Origin: CAYWBI01 sp964456445
Lineage (GTDB): Bacteria; Calditrichota; Calditrichia; Calditrichales; J004
Reading direction: 5' to 3'
Assembly: GCA_964456445.1 (NCBI GenBank)
Contig: CAYWBI010000014.1
Location: 1-42,250 of the forward strand
DNA length: 42,250 nucleotides
Shown here: piece by piece, positions 33,044 to 42,250 of the stretch
Layout: each line of letters starts with the position of its first letter
Position numbering within the stretch: the first letter of the stretch is position 1
Translations under genes and position numbers: made by a program
Notes under the pieces: model-generated
What the model was told of the DNA's origin: nothing
Database searches by the model: none
The model's input: the letters and a program-made list of their open reading frames with translations, nothing else

Positions 33044-33230
33044 CCGATCAATCCCGGTTAAAAAGTTATGATTAAAAATCGTTTAATCTCTGATGCCTGT
33101 AGCAACGATACGATAAAAACCGTCTATTCTCAAATAGAATATAATGAAGCCTGCCTTATCTCTCGTCTTGGATGCAATCCTCATGCTTTGTAAATTAGGC
33201 CGTCACAACTATCAGCACAAAGGATACAGT

Positions 33231-34985
33231 ATGCCTTTTGGGCAAACCGAAAACATCAATCAATTATGGGCTGGAGTGCTTGTGGAAGAGCTGCTCCGTC
33301 AGCATGTTATTCAATTCTATATCTCTCCGGGATCACGTTCCACCCCATTGACCATTGCTGTTGCCCGTAATCCAGGCGCAAAATCACACATCTGCTACGA
33401 TGAACGTCAGGCTGCTTTTATGGCATTGGGTTATGCCCGTGCTACCAATAAACCTGCGGTTTTGATCTGTACATCAGGAACCGCCGCGGCCAACTATTAC
33501 CCCGCAGTAATCGAAGCCGCAAGCGAACAGTTGCCTCTAATCGTACTCTCTGCGGACCGGCCACCGGAACTACGGGCGACAGGCGCTAACCAAACCATTG
33601 ATCAGCAACATCTTTTTGGCGGGTATCCCGTTTTCTTTATGGATCTGCCCGCGCCGGACGTCAATGTGCCCTTACGCTATCTTTTAAGCACAGTGGATCA
33701 GGCTGTTTTTAATACACTGGGGCCTAGGGCCGGCGTCGCACATCTGAATTGTATGTTTCGTGAACCCCTCGCGCCGAAAAAACAACAGATTCCCGATGGG
33801 TATCTGCAAGAAATTTATGATTGGAGTCTATCGGATGAACCGTTTACACGTATCGTTTCGGGACAACCGGCGCCACGGTCAAACCAGTTCAAGGACCTAC
33901 AGCAAAATATCCGTAATAAACGTGTCGGGATGCTTATTGTAGGACGTTTGAAGAATGAAGAAGAACGTATCGCCGTACGTGAGATTGCCGGCAAACTCAA
34001 ATGTCCTGTTTTTGCCGATATCAGCTCCGGGCTGCGTCTGGACAGCACACTTCAAAATCTTATTCCCCATTTCGATTTGTTGCTTCTTTCAAATAAGCTG
34101 AAAAATAAATTTGCAGGTATGACGGTTTTACATCTTGGCGGCAAATACGTTTCCAAACGTCTGATGCAATTTCTGGAAAAACACGACGGCCGGCAGATCC
34201 AGATCCATGATAACCGTCAGCGATTAGACCCGGGTTTGAGCATGGATATCCGGGTGGAATGCAGCCTACCGGATTTTAATTCAATACTCGGCAGTCACGA
34301 TGATAATCATCCCGTATTGGACTTTATAAAACAGGCCGATAATGACGTTGCCCAACTGATAAAAACATTTTCCGAAGAGGAAAAAGAGCTCAATGAACTT
34401 GCCATTACCCGTTCGCTTTCAGACCTTCTGTCAGCCGATACCGGTCTTTTCCTTTCTTCGAGCATGCCGGTGCGTGACATGGATATGTATGGATTACCGG
34501 GCAGCAAAGACATTGTGCATATCGCTGCCAACAGAGGGGCCAGTGGGATAGACGGGGTAATTTCCAGCTCCCTGGGTTATAGCCATGGATTGCAAAAAGC
34601 GGTAACCCTGCTCATAGGGGATATTGCTTTTTTACATGACCTGTCTGCTCTACAGTTCATAAATGCACACGTCCAGCCGCTTACAATTGTTTTAGTGAAC
34701 AACGGTGGCGGGGGCATCTTTTCTTTCTTGCCTGTCTCTGAATATTCCGAGGTTTTTGAGACTTTTTTTGCCACACCGCATAAATGGACTTTTGCAGACA
34801 CGGCCCGGCAATTTAATCTGGCCTATTTCCAACCTCAAAGCATCACGGATTTCGAACATGATTACAGGCAGGTTCAAACCGGTGGCAAACCGGCGCTCAT
34901 CGAGCTGATCACAGACCGGCAGGCCAATACGCGCTCGCAACGGGCCTTGCAAAAATCCATAAAAAGTTTCCTTGACAAACAATGA
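33231..34985 (+). CDS. menD: SEPHCHC synthase MenD
   Basis: This 584-residue thiamine-diphosphate enzyme joins isochorismate and 2-oxoglutarate in menaquinone synthesis. It shows ISPGSRSTPLT at 31-41, catalytic-type Glu58 in YDERQAAF, TSGTAAANYYPAVIEA, SADRPPELRATGANQTI, and the ThDP site GDIAFLHDLSAL (from about 463) to NNGGGGIFSFLP, all typical of MenD. The start is ATG 33231 after AAAGGA; the frame runs back to 33144 without a good site. It is the first gene of a six-gene men cluster and overlaps menH by ATGA. Confidence 0.95.
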   Translation: MPFGQTENINQLWAGVLVEELLRQHVIQFYISPGSRSTPLTIAVARNPGAKSHICYDERQAAFMALGYARATNKPAVLICTSGTAAANYYPAVIEAASEQLPLIVLSADRPPELRATGANQTIDQQHLFGGYPVFFMDLPAPDVNVPLRYLLSTVDQAVFNTLGPRAGVAHLNCMFREPLAPKKQQIPDGYLQEIYDWSLSDEPFTRIVSGQPAPRSNQFKDLQQNIRNKRVGMLIVGRLKNEEERIAVREIAGKLKCPVFADISSGLRLDSTLQNLIPHFDLLLLSNKLKNKFAGMTVLHLGGKYVSKRLMQFLEKHDGRQIQIHDNRQRLDPGLSMDIRVECSLPDFNSILGSHDDNHPVLDFIKQADNDVAQLIKTFSEEEKELNELAITRSLSDLLSADTGLFLSSSMPVRDMDMYGLPGSKDIVHIAANRGASGIDGVISSSLGYSHGLQKAVTLLIGDIAFLHDLSALQFINAHVQPLTIVLVNNGGGGIFSFLPVSEYSEVFETFFATPHKWTFADTARQFNLAYFQPQSITDFEHDYRQVQTGGKPALIELITDRQANTRSQRALQKSIKSFLDKQ

Positions 34986-35773
34986 CCGAATCATTAAATA
35001 TTCAAAAAATTGGTTCGCCATCAAATCCAACCCTGATTTGCCTGCATGGCTTTATGGGCTCCGGGGCAGATTTTCAGTTTCTGACGGATGCATTAGCAGA
35101 GCATTTTTATATTGTCCTGCCCGATTTGCCGGGCCATGGTGCGAGCAGGGATTTTAAAAATAATCAGCAATGGAGCATCCCGTTTTGTTCGGCGGCGCTT
35201 GCCGACAGCTTGCGGCCCCTCGCCCCGCTTCATTTGCTGGGCTATTCGCTTGGGGGACGGGTGGCCATGACACTGGCCGTAAACGAACCATCCCTTCTGA
35301 GTAGTCTGATTGTCGAATCGGCTACGCCGGGTATAGAAGACCCACAACAACGCCGGGAACGCATTACCCGTGATGACCGACTTGCCAAGCAGCTACAAAT
35401 GGGAGACCTTGCAGATTTTCTGGATGATTGGTATCGGCAGCCGCTTTTCAAGGATATTGAGCGCCTACCCGGTTTTACTCACGTATATCGACGGCGTTTG
35501 CAGAATTCACCCAGGCATCTTGCCAGGGCTTTATCCGAAATGAGCAGCGGGCGAATGCCCGGGTTATGGGGGGGGCTGGCAAATATCACCTGCCCGACCC
35601 TTCTGATCAATGGGGATCAGGATGTAAAATATGCGGCGATCAATGCGCGGATGCAGAAAACAAATCCATCTTTTAGGCGTAGTGAAGCCCGGGGCGCCGG
35701 TCATAATGTGCATTTTTCAAAACCGGATTGGTATATTAAACACCTATCGGACTTTTTACAGGAATTACCCTGA
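34982..35773 (+). CDS. menH: SHCHC synthase MenH (alpha/beta hydrolase)
   Basis: A 263-residue alpha/beta hydrolase with oxyanion region LHGFMGSG, nucleophile Ser89 in LGYSLGGR, an Asp in LINGDQDVKY and a His in GAGHNVHF. By position immediately after menD (four-base overlap) it should eliminate pyruvate from the MenD product to give SHCHC. Similar hydrolases occur widely, so the assignment rests on motif plus context. The 240 bases before menB may hold a second promoter. Confidence 0.88.
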   Translation: MTESLNIQKIGSPSNPTLICLHGFMGSGADFQFLTDALAEHFYIVLPDLPGHGASRDFKNNQQWSIPFCSAALADSLRPLAPLHLLGYSLGGRVAMTLAVNEPSLLSSLIVESATPGIEDPQQRRERITRDDRLAKQLQMGDLADFLDDWYRQPLFKDIERLPGFTHVYRRRLQNSPRHLARALSEMSSGRMPGLWGGLANITCPTLLINGDQDVKYAAINARMQKTNPSFRRSEARGAGHNVHFSKPDWYIKHLSDFLQELP

Positions 35774-36013
35774 AAGTGGAGCATATTAAAAGGCAAGCCG
35801 GATATTTATCTATTTTAAACCGGGATATTTAAATTTCATCTATTGTCCGATTTCATTAATTTATTGTGCTTACGGATTTTACCATGAACCTGATTCGTAA
35901 CCCGGAGAGAAATGGCAGCAATAAATAAAAACAGGATTAAACCAATTGATGAAGATGGCATTATGTTTTGAATGGCGTCAAAATTTAATTGGAATCAAAC
36001 ACCAGGAGTGCAA

Positions 36014-36826
36014 ATGGATTGGCAAACCGTAACAACCTTTACAGATATTAAATATGAAAAAGCCGAAGGCATTGCAAAAATAACCATCAATCGCCCGGAA
36101 GTGCACAATGCTTTCCGGCCCTTGACCGTAAAAGAAATGATCCAGGCCTTTGCCGACGCCCGAGATGATGCGGATATTGGTGTGATCATTTTAACCGGCC
36201 AGGGTGAAAAGGCCTTTTGTTCCGGTGGGGACCAACGTGTGCGGGGAGATGCGGGTTATGTGGATGACGGGGGAGTACATCGTTTAAATGTTCTGGATCT
36301 GCAACGGCAAATCCGTACCCTGCCCAAACCGGTGATTGCCATGGTTGCCGGATATTCCATTGGCGGTGGTCATGTGCTGCATTTGATTTGTGATATGACC
36401 ATTGCCGCGGATAACGCCGTTTTTGGACAAACCGGTCCACGCGTAGGCTCCTTTGACGGCGGCTTTGGTGCAAGCTATATGGCACGTATTGTAGGTCAAA
36501 AAAAGGCGCGTGAAATTTGGTTTTTATGCCGCCAGTACGATGCCAGACAAGCCTTGGATATGGGGCTGGTAAATACCGTTGTCCCTATCGAAAAACTGGA
36601 AGAAGAAACGGTGCAGTGGTGTAAAGAAATCCTCGAGAATTCACCAACGGCCATCCGTTTGTTAAAATCCGCACTCAATGCCGATTGTGATGGCCAGACC
36701 GGTTTACAGGAACTTGCCGGAAACGCCACCATGCTTTTTTATATGAGCGAAGAAGGCCAGGAAGGTAAAAAGGCTTTTCTTGAAAAACGCAAACCCGATT
36801 TTAAAAAATTTACCCGTCGCCCATAA
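36014..36826 (+). CDS. menB: 1,4-dihydroxy-2-naphthoyl-CoA synthase MenB
   Basis: This 270-residue crotonase-fold protein has the MenB pattern: KAFCSGGDQRVRGDAGY at 67-82, GYSIGGGHVLHLICDMTIAA at 113-132, and GQTGPRVGSFDGGFGASYMA with the family Asp148. It closes the naphthoyl ring from o-succinylbenzoyl-CoA. The start is ATG 36014 after CAGGAGTG; the same frame extends to 35972. menA starts 11 bases after its stop. Confidence 0.95.
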   Translation: MDWQTVTTFTDIKYEKAEGIAKITINRPEVHNAFRPLTVKEMIQAFADARDDADIGVIILTGQGEKAFCSGGDQRVRGDAGYVDDGGVHRLNVLDLQRQIRTLPKPVIAMVAGYSIGGGHVLHLICDMTIAADNAVFGQTGPRVGSFDGGFGASYMARIVGQKKAREIWFLCRQYDARQALDMGLVNTVVPIEKLEEETVQWCKEILENSPTAIRLLKSALNADCDGQTGLQELAGNATMLFYMSEEGQEGKKAFLEKRKPDFKKFTRRP

Positions 36827-36837
36827 GGTAAACCCTA

Positions 36838-37713
36838 ATGAACACAAAAATTTGGTTTGAAGCATCCCGACCCAAAACCCTGCCCGCGGCTGCCGCACCG
36901 GTATTTATGGCCAGCGCCATGGCCTGGCAGGATAAAGTATTCAATTTGCCTGTCGCCGTGGCCACATTGTTATCGGCATTGTTGATTCAAACAGCAACCA
37001 ACTTTGCCAATGATTATTTTGATTTTAAGAAAGGTGCGGACACACACGAACGTCTTGGACCACGACGGGCCACACAATCCGGGTTGGTTCCGCCCATCAA
37101 AATGAAACATGCTTTTATCCTGACTTTTACCGCGGCTTTTGTGATCGGTTTGTATCTTATTTATCATGCCGGTTGGCCTATTTTGTTGATTGGAATATTT
37201 TCCATACTTTTTGGCATTCTCTATACCGGGGGGCCTTATCCCCTGGGTTACAATGGCCTGGGTGATATTTTTGTTCTTTTCTTTTTTGGACCCGTGGCGG
37301 TAGGCGGGGCCTATTTTGTGCAGTCCCTAACAATAAACAATACCGTGCTTATTGCCGGGATGGCGCCGGGTCTTATATCCGTTGCGCTGTTGACAATTAA
37401 TAATTTACGCGATATAAAAGGTGACCGCATGGCGGGCAAGCATACCCTTGCCGTACGTTTTGGCGTAAACTTTACCCGTGCCGAATACGCCCTCACGGTT
37501 CTCCTGGCTTTGCTGATCCCCTTTTATCTGATTTATCGCACAGAGGCAAATCCGATGATCGGTTTGTCCATCCTTGCCGTGTTACCGGCCATTCCGGGTA
37601 TCCGCCTGGTTTTTGACGGCACCAGTGGTGAAGCGCTCAACAATACGCTTGCAGCAACCGGTAAAATGCTCTTTTTGTACAGTCTGCTTTTTTCCATCGG
37701 CTGGATTGTTTAA
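36838..37713 (+). CDS. menA: 1,4-dihydroxy-2-naphthoate prenyltransferase MenA
   Basis: A 291-residue UbiA-family integral membrane protein of about eight or nine helices. The prenyl-diphosphate/Mg site is NDYFDFKKGAD at 58-68, and the second Asp motif is NNLRDIKGDRMAGKHTLAV. It prenylates DHNA to demethylmenaquinone in the inner membrane. Five bases separate it from menC. Confidence 0.93.
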   Translation: MNTKIWFEASRPKTLPAAAAPVFMASAMAWQDKVFNLPVAVATLLSALLIQTATNFANDYFDFKKGADTHERLGPRRATQSGLVPPIKMKHAFILTFTAAFVIGLYLIYHAGWPILLIGIFSILFGILYTGGPYPLGYNGLGDIFVLFFFGPVAVGGAYFVQSLTINNTVLIAGMAPGLISVALLTINNLRDIKGDRMAGKHTLAVRFGVNFTRAEYALTVLLALLIPFYLIYRTEANPMIGLSILAVLPAIPGIRLVFDGTSGEALNNTLAATGKMLFLYSLLFSIGWIV

Positions 37714-37718
37714 AAACG

Positions 37719-38798
37719 ATGCGCCTGACCGAAATCCATCTGCTCCGTTATACTATTCCGCTTGTCCGTCCCTTAAATATGATGGGGTATGTAATCGATG
37801 TTCGGGAAGGTGTGGTTCTAAAAATTCTGGATGATGCTGGAAATTTTGGATTAGCCGATCTTTGCCCCTTTCCCGGTCTAAACCGCGAAAGTCTTAATCA
37901 GGCAATCGGTAATTTAAAAATTTTAGCGCCCTCGCTTGCCAATATCGACCATCAATTAAAAATCCCGCAGTCCCAGGTATTAGATGGTGTATTTGCTTCG
38001 GTCCGTTTTGCCCTTGAGTGGTCTCTATTGGATTTACAAGCCAATCGTAAACAAATCCAGACAGCCCGATTATTAAACCCCGGTTTTTGCACAAAGCTGA
38101 TGGTCAACCGCTTACTAACCGGCCCCCCGGATCGGATCAGAGAGGAGATAGCCAAATCCGAAGGGATACAGCCGGGAGAGACGATCAAAATAAAAGTGGG
38201 GAGACGGGAAATAGATGAGGAAATTGATTTGATTTGTTGGCTGGACAAGCATCTGCCCCGGACCGTTAAGCTGCGTCTTGATGCCAACCAGAATTGGACG
38301 CTGACAGAGGCCCTTTATTTTGCACGACATATTCCCCGGGAACGGATCGAATATATTGAAGAGCCTCTCATAAACCCTTTTGAACTCGGCACCTTTTATA
38401 ACGCGTGTCAATTACCCTTTGCTTATGATGAAACCCTGCATGAAAGTCCGCAGGCAGATTTTGTTCCGGGATTGAAGGCGGTGATCATAAAGCCGGGAGT
38501 GATCGGTTCGCTCAATAAATTGCGTCACTTGTCGGATTTTGCCGCGCAACATGAATTGTTATACGTGGTCAGCAGCGCCTTCGAAAGTGGCGTTGGATTG
38601 CGCATTCTGTGCCAGTTGGCGGCAGCTTTTGGCACTGCGGGCACAGCTATTGGTCTGGACACCTACAAGTGGTTTGCCGAAGACATTACGCTTCCGGTCT
38701 TTAATGCAGCGCAAAACAAAATTGCCATCGATTTTTGTAGCACTATGAACTTCTCGCTTCGTGATGAATCTTTTGAAAAAGAGGTTATACGAATATGA
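37719..38798 (+). CDS. menC: o-succinylbenzoate synthase MenC
   Basis: A 359-residue enolase-superfamily enzyme. The expected residues are Lys157 and Lys159 in IKIKVG, metal ligands Asp188 (LRLDANQNW), Glu214 (YIEEP) and Asp237 (AYDETL), and Lys258 in VIIKPG. It dehydrates SHCHC to o-succinylbenzoate. The end overlaps menE by four bases (ATGA). Confidence 0.92.
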   Translation: MRLTEIHLLRYTIPLVRPLNMMGYVIDVREGVVLKILDDAGNFGLADLCPFPGLNRESLNQAIGNLKILAPSLANIDHQLKIPQSQVLDGVFASVRFALEWSLLDLQANRKQIQTARLLNPGFCTKLMVNRLLTGPPDRIREEIAKSEGIQPGETIKIKVGRREIDEEIDLICWLDKHLPRTVKLRLDANQNWTLTEALYFARHIPRERIEYIEEPLINPFELGTFYNACQLPFAYDETLHESPQADFVPGLKAVIIKPGVIGSLNKLRHLSDFAAQHELLYVVSSAFESGVGLRILCQLAAAFGTAGTAIGLDTYKWFAEDITLPVFNAAQNKIAIDFCSTMNFSLRDESFEKEVIRI

Positions 38799-40174
38799 CA
38801 TTTCAAGTCCTTATTCAACGCTATGCACATAAAACATATTTGCGTTGGGGAGATAAAAGTTTGTCATATACCAGCTTTTCTCACCGGGTAGCTGCCTGCC
38901 GGGAACGGTTGCAGCTAACCATTCAAACGGGGGATATTGTGATTTTAAAAAATGTTCCTCCCCAGGATTTTGCCCCCTGGCTGTTTGCGCTGTGGTCGAT
39001 GCAGGCCATCGCTTTCCCCCTAAGCAACCGTTTACCGCATTCAATGCTTGTTTCAATCATAAATAAGGTAAAACCGGCAGCTATGATCTCCCCGAATGCA
39101 GACGAATTGTCCATCCACCGGATTGATGCGGCTATCGATCCATTGGCAGAGAACAATGGGGTATTGCCGGATTTCGACTGGATGTCGGACACACCGTCCA
39201 CTATGATCATGACTTCGGGAAGCACCGGACAGCCCAAATATGCCATACATTCCCTGAGAAATCATTTTTACAGCGCTCTGGGCGTCAGCGGTTATTTTAA
39301 TCTCTCTGTTGGTGAGAGCTGGCTTTTGGATTTGCCGCTGTATCATGTGGGTGGGCTGGCTATCCTGATGCGCTGTTTCCTTGCGGGGGCCCTGGTGCGC
39401 ATAAAGTCCACAGATATTTCAAATGAAATCATTAATAATCCACCGGATTTTATTTCACTTGTTGGCGCGCAATACATAAAACTCGCTGATGATAAACGTT
39501 GCCGGGACGCGCTTAGCACATGCCGTGCGGTTTTTCTTGGTGGCAGTGCCATCTCTTACCACATGATTCAGGAAGCTCTGGCTGATGGCATAAAAGTTTA
39601 TACAAGTTATGCGCTAACCGAGATGTCATCCACCGTTGCTATCCGTTCCGGGCAGGCGGCCCGTACAACCATTTTGGCATATCGTGAGTTAAAAATAAAG
39701 GATCATGAAATTTGGCTCAGGGGCCCCTGTCTCTTTGCAGGCTATTGGCAAGACGGTAAAGTTCAGCTTGACGTTGATCCCGACGGCTGGTTTCCGAGTG
39801 GCGATCTTGGGCATATTGACGACAATGGTTTACACGTCACGGGCCGGAAGGACAATATGTTTATCTCCGGTGGAGAAAACATCCAGCCCGAGGAAATTGA
39901 ACAGGTTTTACGTGTGTTGCCGAGTGTAAGTAATGCCTTGGTTTTCCCCTTATCTGACGTTCGCTTTGGTCAACGGCCAGGCTGTTTTATAAAAGCTTCT
40001 CCGGGCCAGGCGCTTACAAAATCATTTTTACAGGATGCGTTGATCGGGCTTTTGCCTAAATTCAAAATCCCGGTCTGTTTTTTTGAATGGCAAAACAGTT
40101 TTGACGACCCGGTTCAAAAAATTTCACGTCCCGATTTACCAAAGGTTAGCACTTCGGCGCGGCAAATAAGTTAA
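38795..40174 (+). CDS. menE: o-succinylbenzoate-CoA ligase MenE
   Basis: A 459-residue acyl-adenylate-forming enzyme with P-loop TSGSTGQPKYA (140-150), TSYALTEMSS, the YWQDGKVQLDVDPDGWFPSGD hinge region and GRKDNMFISGGENIQPEEIE. It activates OSB to OSB-CoA for MenB. It is shorter than many acyl-CoA ligases, as is usual for MenE. It is the last gene of the cluster, and no terminator hairpin is evident in the 56 bases before the convergent anmK. Confidence 0.92.
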   Translation: MTFQVLIQRYAHKTYLRWGDKSLSYTSFSHRVAACRERLQLTIQTGDIVILKNVPPQDFAPWLFALWSMQAIAFPLSNRLPHSMLVSIINKVKPAAMISPNADELSIHRIDAAIDPLAENNGVLPDFDWMSDTPSTMIMTSGSTGQPKYAIHSLRNHFYSALGVSGYFNLSVGESWLLDLPLYHVGGLAILMRCFLAGALVRIKSTDISNEIINNPPDFISLVGAQYIKLADDKRCRDALSTCRAVFLGGSAISYHMIQEALADGIKVYTSYALTEMSSTVAIRSGQAARTTILAYRELKIKDHEIWLRGPCLFAGYWQDGKVQLDVDPDGWFPSGDLGHIDDNGLHVTGRKDNMFISGGENIQPEEIEQVLRVLPSVSNALVFPLSDVRFGQRPGCFIKASPGQALTKSFLQDALIGLLPKFKIPVCFFEWQNSFDDPVQKISRPDLPKVSTSARQIS

Positions 40175-40230
40175 AGGAGACAATTGCGCTTGACGTATGT
40201 GGATAAACATTATGTAACATCAGCTTCTTG

Positions 40231-41400
40231 TTAAACCAAACAAATCTTCCCCAGGATCGCCGGTCTGCCCGCCCCGGTGGCAGCAGGCACATTGGATGGC
40301 TTGCCCCGCCAGGTGGCGTCAGCCATCAATGCAAATCCGATGGCTTCTTTAAAACTTTCATCAATCCCGTAAGCGCTGCTGCCACGGACTTCCACTCCGG
40401 TAAATAATTCTCCGAGTTTTTCAAGCAGAAAGGGATTTTGCGCCCCGCCACCTGAAACCACAAGAGTATCAACTTTCTCGGGGATAAACTCCCGGTAATT
40501 GAAGTGGATGGCGTAGGCAGTAAAAAAGGATAAGGTGTGCAACGCGTCAGTGTGGCCAATGTTTTTATGTGTACAATAATCCTTTATATTCTGTAAGAAA
40601 GCCTGGTTGTAATATTCCCTTCCGCTGGATTTTGGTGGCTTTATTCGATAAAAGCCGTCTGTTTTTTTCAAATATTCAAAAAGCGCCTTGCTAAAATTGC
40701 CTTTTTGTGCATGTTCTCCGTTGTGATCAAAATTCTCATTAAAATAACTGCGGCACAAGCCATCGATCAGCATGTTGCCCGGCCCACAGTCAAAAGCCTT
40801 AACCGCCGACAATTCGCCCGTGGCAGGAATAAAGGTAATGTTTGATATTCCCCCGATGTTTAAGGATAGTATGTTGCTTTTATAGGGGGCAAATAACAGA
40901 ATATCAAAAAAGGGGATCAGCGGTGCGCCCTGCCCGCCGACGGCAATGTCGGCTACACGGAAATCTCCGATCACGGGTATATGCAGAAGGTTGGCCAGAA
41001 CAGAAGGATCACCAAGTTGCAAAGTGGAGCTTAGCTGGAGATCGATGAATTGTTCGCGATTTGGCTGGTGCCACAATGTTTGTCCATGACTGGCAACCAG
41101 ATCAATATCTTCCTTCGAAAGCCCCTGTTGTTGTATAAACTTTTCGATCATTCCGGACCATAGATGCGCCAGATAAAAGTTTACCTGACTGATTTCTTTC
41201 AGGCTATGTTTGGGTTGGCGCAGAAAATCTAACAAGAAACGATGCACGGCTGATGGATATTCCATAGAATTACAGGAGCCCACGGTAAAACCATTTCCGG
41301 ATTGGACAAGTGCCAGATCCAATCCGTCGCAGGAAGTGCCGGACATCAGGCCGAGGATGTTGAGGGTTTCATTTTTTTTGGGAAAGAGTGGCCTCTTCAT
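40231..41400 (-). CDS. anmK: anhydro-N-acetylmuramic acid kinase AnmK
   Basis: A 389-residue ASKHA-fold sugar kinase with GLMSGTSCDGLDLALV near the N-terminus, LNIGGISN, AFDCGPGNMLID and VVSGGGAQNPFLLEKL. It converts recycled anhydro-MurNAc to MurNAc-6-phosphate in cell-wall recycling. I choose ATG 41400, with AAGGAAGG nine bases upstream; the frame extends to 41508, but this would lie inside the preceding thioesterase gene. With this start the two genes still overlap by 32 bases. Confidence 0.93.
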   Translation of the reverse strand: MKRPLFPKKNETLNILGLMSGTSCDGLDLALVQSGNGFTVGSCNSMEYPSAVHRFLLDFLRQPKHSLKEISQVNFYLAHLWSGMIEKFIQQQGLSKEDIDLVASHGQTLWHQPNREQFIDLQLSSTLQLGDPSVLANLLHIPVIGDFRVADIAVGGQGAPLIPFFDILLFAPYKSNILSLNIGGISNITFIPATGELSAVKAFDCGPGNMLIDGLCRSYFNENFDHNGEHAQKGNFSKALFEYLKKTDGFYRIKPPKSSGREYYNQAFLQNIKDYCTHKNIGHTDALHTLSFFTAYAIHFNYREFIPEKVDTLVVSGGGAQNPFLLEKLGELFTGVEVRGSSAYGIDESFKEAIGFALMADATWRGKPSNVPAATGAGRPAILGKICLV

Positions 41401-41926
41401 AAAGTGATGCCTTCCTTTTTTCCTGCAAAAGATTTTTCCAGACCGTGACCCGTTCAGGCATTTCAGGGCGGAGAGGTGGGCTATCAAGCAGGGCGGCAAC
41501 ATCATCAAAAGCCACTTTCTGCCGTTCCTTAAGGAACAGACCGCGCACCATAGTCAAGGCCAATAATTTTTCACCCCGCATAAATTTTTGTTCGATATAC
41601 CAATATTTTTCATCCCAGGCCAGTAAACGGCTGTGAAGTGTAAACCGTTGAAAGGGTTTAATTTCCCGGATATAGCTGATTTCGATAGCATTGGCAACCG
41701 GAATCCATTTCTTTTTTATAATCGCACCCAAAACCCCGGCCTTACCTAAAAGCTGGGTGCGTCCCAGATCCATCATGGCAAGATAACGCGCATTGGTCAT
41801 GTGCATATTAAAATCACAGTCATGGGGCCAGGCGCGGAAGGTCATTACCGTCGTGTCAAGGGACATTGATTTTTGGCCAAAAATCAGTTGCAGGGCTAGT
41901 TTTAACAAGCGTAAGTATAAATTCAT
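41369..41926 (-). CDS. hotdog-fold acyl-CoA thioesterase-like protein
   Basis: A 185-residue 4HBT-type hotdog protein. PHDCDFNMHMTNARYLAMMD carries the family pattern D-x-N-x-H-x-x-N-x-x-Y, followed by NAIEISYIREIKPFQRF and RGEKLLALTMVRGLFL. The N-terminal 20 residues are hydrophobic (LRLLKLALQLIFG), similar to THEM6-like members. The substrate is unknown. It overlaps anmK and lies close to a men cluster that lacks its DHNA-CoA thioesterase, a role that hotdog enzymes fill in other bacteria, but nothing in the sequence singles that substrate out. Confidence 0.82.
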   Translation of the reverse strand: MNLYLRLLKLALQLIFGQKSMSLDTTVMTFRAWPHDCDFNMHMTNARYLAMMDLGRTQLLGKAGVLGAIIKKKWIPVANAIEISYIREIKPFQRFTLHSRLLAWDEKYWYIEQKFMRGEKLLALTMVRGLFLKERQKVAFDDVAALLDSPPLRPEMPERVTVWKNLLQEKRKASLYEEATLSQKK

Positions 41927-42250
41927 TTTCAGGCTCTCTGGCTTTATCCGTGCTTTGGTTCTCGTTGAATTTTAATAAAAATATGTTTTGTCTTTTATGC
42001 GGGTAAAGGGACAATCCGTTTCAAAAAACAAAAATTTTTACGGATGAATTTAATTTACCAGGACATTTTGTTGAAGATTGATCTTAACACGTGCCAAGAT
42101 TTTGAATTTCGCATTGCAATCCCTTATGTGCAAGAAATGTTTGCTCAAATCGGAAAAACAAAAAGCTGGGTTTTTTCTGTTTTGCTGTTTTAATTCCTCA
42201 TGAAGTGTTGTAAATTGACCGCGATACACACTCACTATAATAAAAGGAGA
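41927..42250. other. 324 bases without a recognisable gene
   Basis: AT-rich. I find no gene, RNA or repeat I can support. The last eight bases (AAAGGAGA, 42243-42250) look like a Shine-Dalgarno sequence for a plus-strand gene starting beyond the window. Confidence 0.5.

Noticed and set aside
42050..42235. 61-codon minus-strand open frame
   Set aside because: No convincing ribosome site and no recognisable sequence; the codon content looks like AT-rich intergenic DNA.
42215..42241. TTGACC ... TATAAT promoter-like pair near the right edge
   Set aside because: The spacer is 15 bases, and a transcript from it would start inside the AAAGGAGA ribosome-site candidate that immediately follows, so both cannot serve the same gene.

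Overview
The window reads as chromosomal DNA of a Gram-negative bacterium of the FCB superphylum, perhaps Calditrichota, Ignavibacteriota or a related uncultured lineage. The evidence is a 1901-residue secreted protein that ends in a type IX secretion (Por) type A sorting domain, a contiguous menaquinone cluster, a long Bacteroidota-style aromatic amino acid hydroxylase, and moderate GC by eye (not computed). The phylum assignment is inference. I recognised no tRNA, rRNA, CRISPR array, transposase, phage gene or replication origin.

Positions 3-6722 (plus strand) hold a compact operon built around protein-bound lipoate: a GcvH-like carrier cut by the window edge, a lipoate-protein ligase, two radical SAM proteins resembling the LipS1/LipS2 lipoyl synthase pair, a second ligase-like protein that has Arg at the usual catalytic Lys, a third radical SAM protein of unknown function, a second GcvH-like carrier and a small thioredoxin-fold protein. 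Most junctions overlap by 4-8 bases. I consider this the most interesting locus: a self-contained module for making and loading a lipoyl cofactor on dedicated carriers, with several parts that cannot be assigned.

Positions 6747-14481 (minus strand) hold an aromatic amino acid hydroxylase behind a large GH13 protein, then a 676-base non-coding stretch with six short GC-rich hairpins between two copies of a 38-base repeat, then a divergent ABC-permease-like membrane protein overlapping a secreted protein of unknown function. Positions 14686-20137 (plus) hold a DjlA-like co-chaperone, a DUF1232 membrane protein, a D-threonine aldolase-family enzyme, an orphan sensor histidine kinase and a PhzF-family protein. 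At 20260-21041 lies a frameshifted remnant of an outer-membrane beta-barrel gene. Positions 21316-27021 encode the large adhesin-like protein: a seven-repeat FG-GAP propeller, twelve Ig/cadherin-like modules and the sorting domain.

Positions 27037-33043 are mixed: a MYG1-family DHH protein, an ABC exporter, an OsmC protein, a secreted EEP-family phosphodiesterase, and a sulfotransferase-like/class IV aminotransferase pair. In plants I recall that pair as one fused protein. The aminotransferase is interrupted by one in-frame TGA.

Positions 33231-40174 (plus) hold menD-menH-menB-menA-menC-menE, which carries isochorismate to demethylmenaquinone except for isochorismate synthase (menF) and the DHNA-CoA thioesterase. 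The window closes on the minus strand with anhydro-N-acetylmuramic acid kinase and a hotdog thioesterase, followed by 324 bases in which I see no gene. A Shine-Dalgarno-like sequence at the very edge suggests a plus-strand gene starts just outside.
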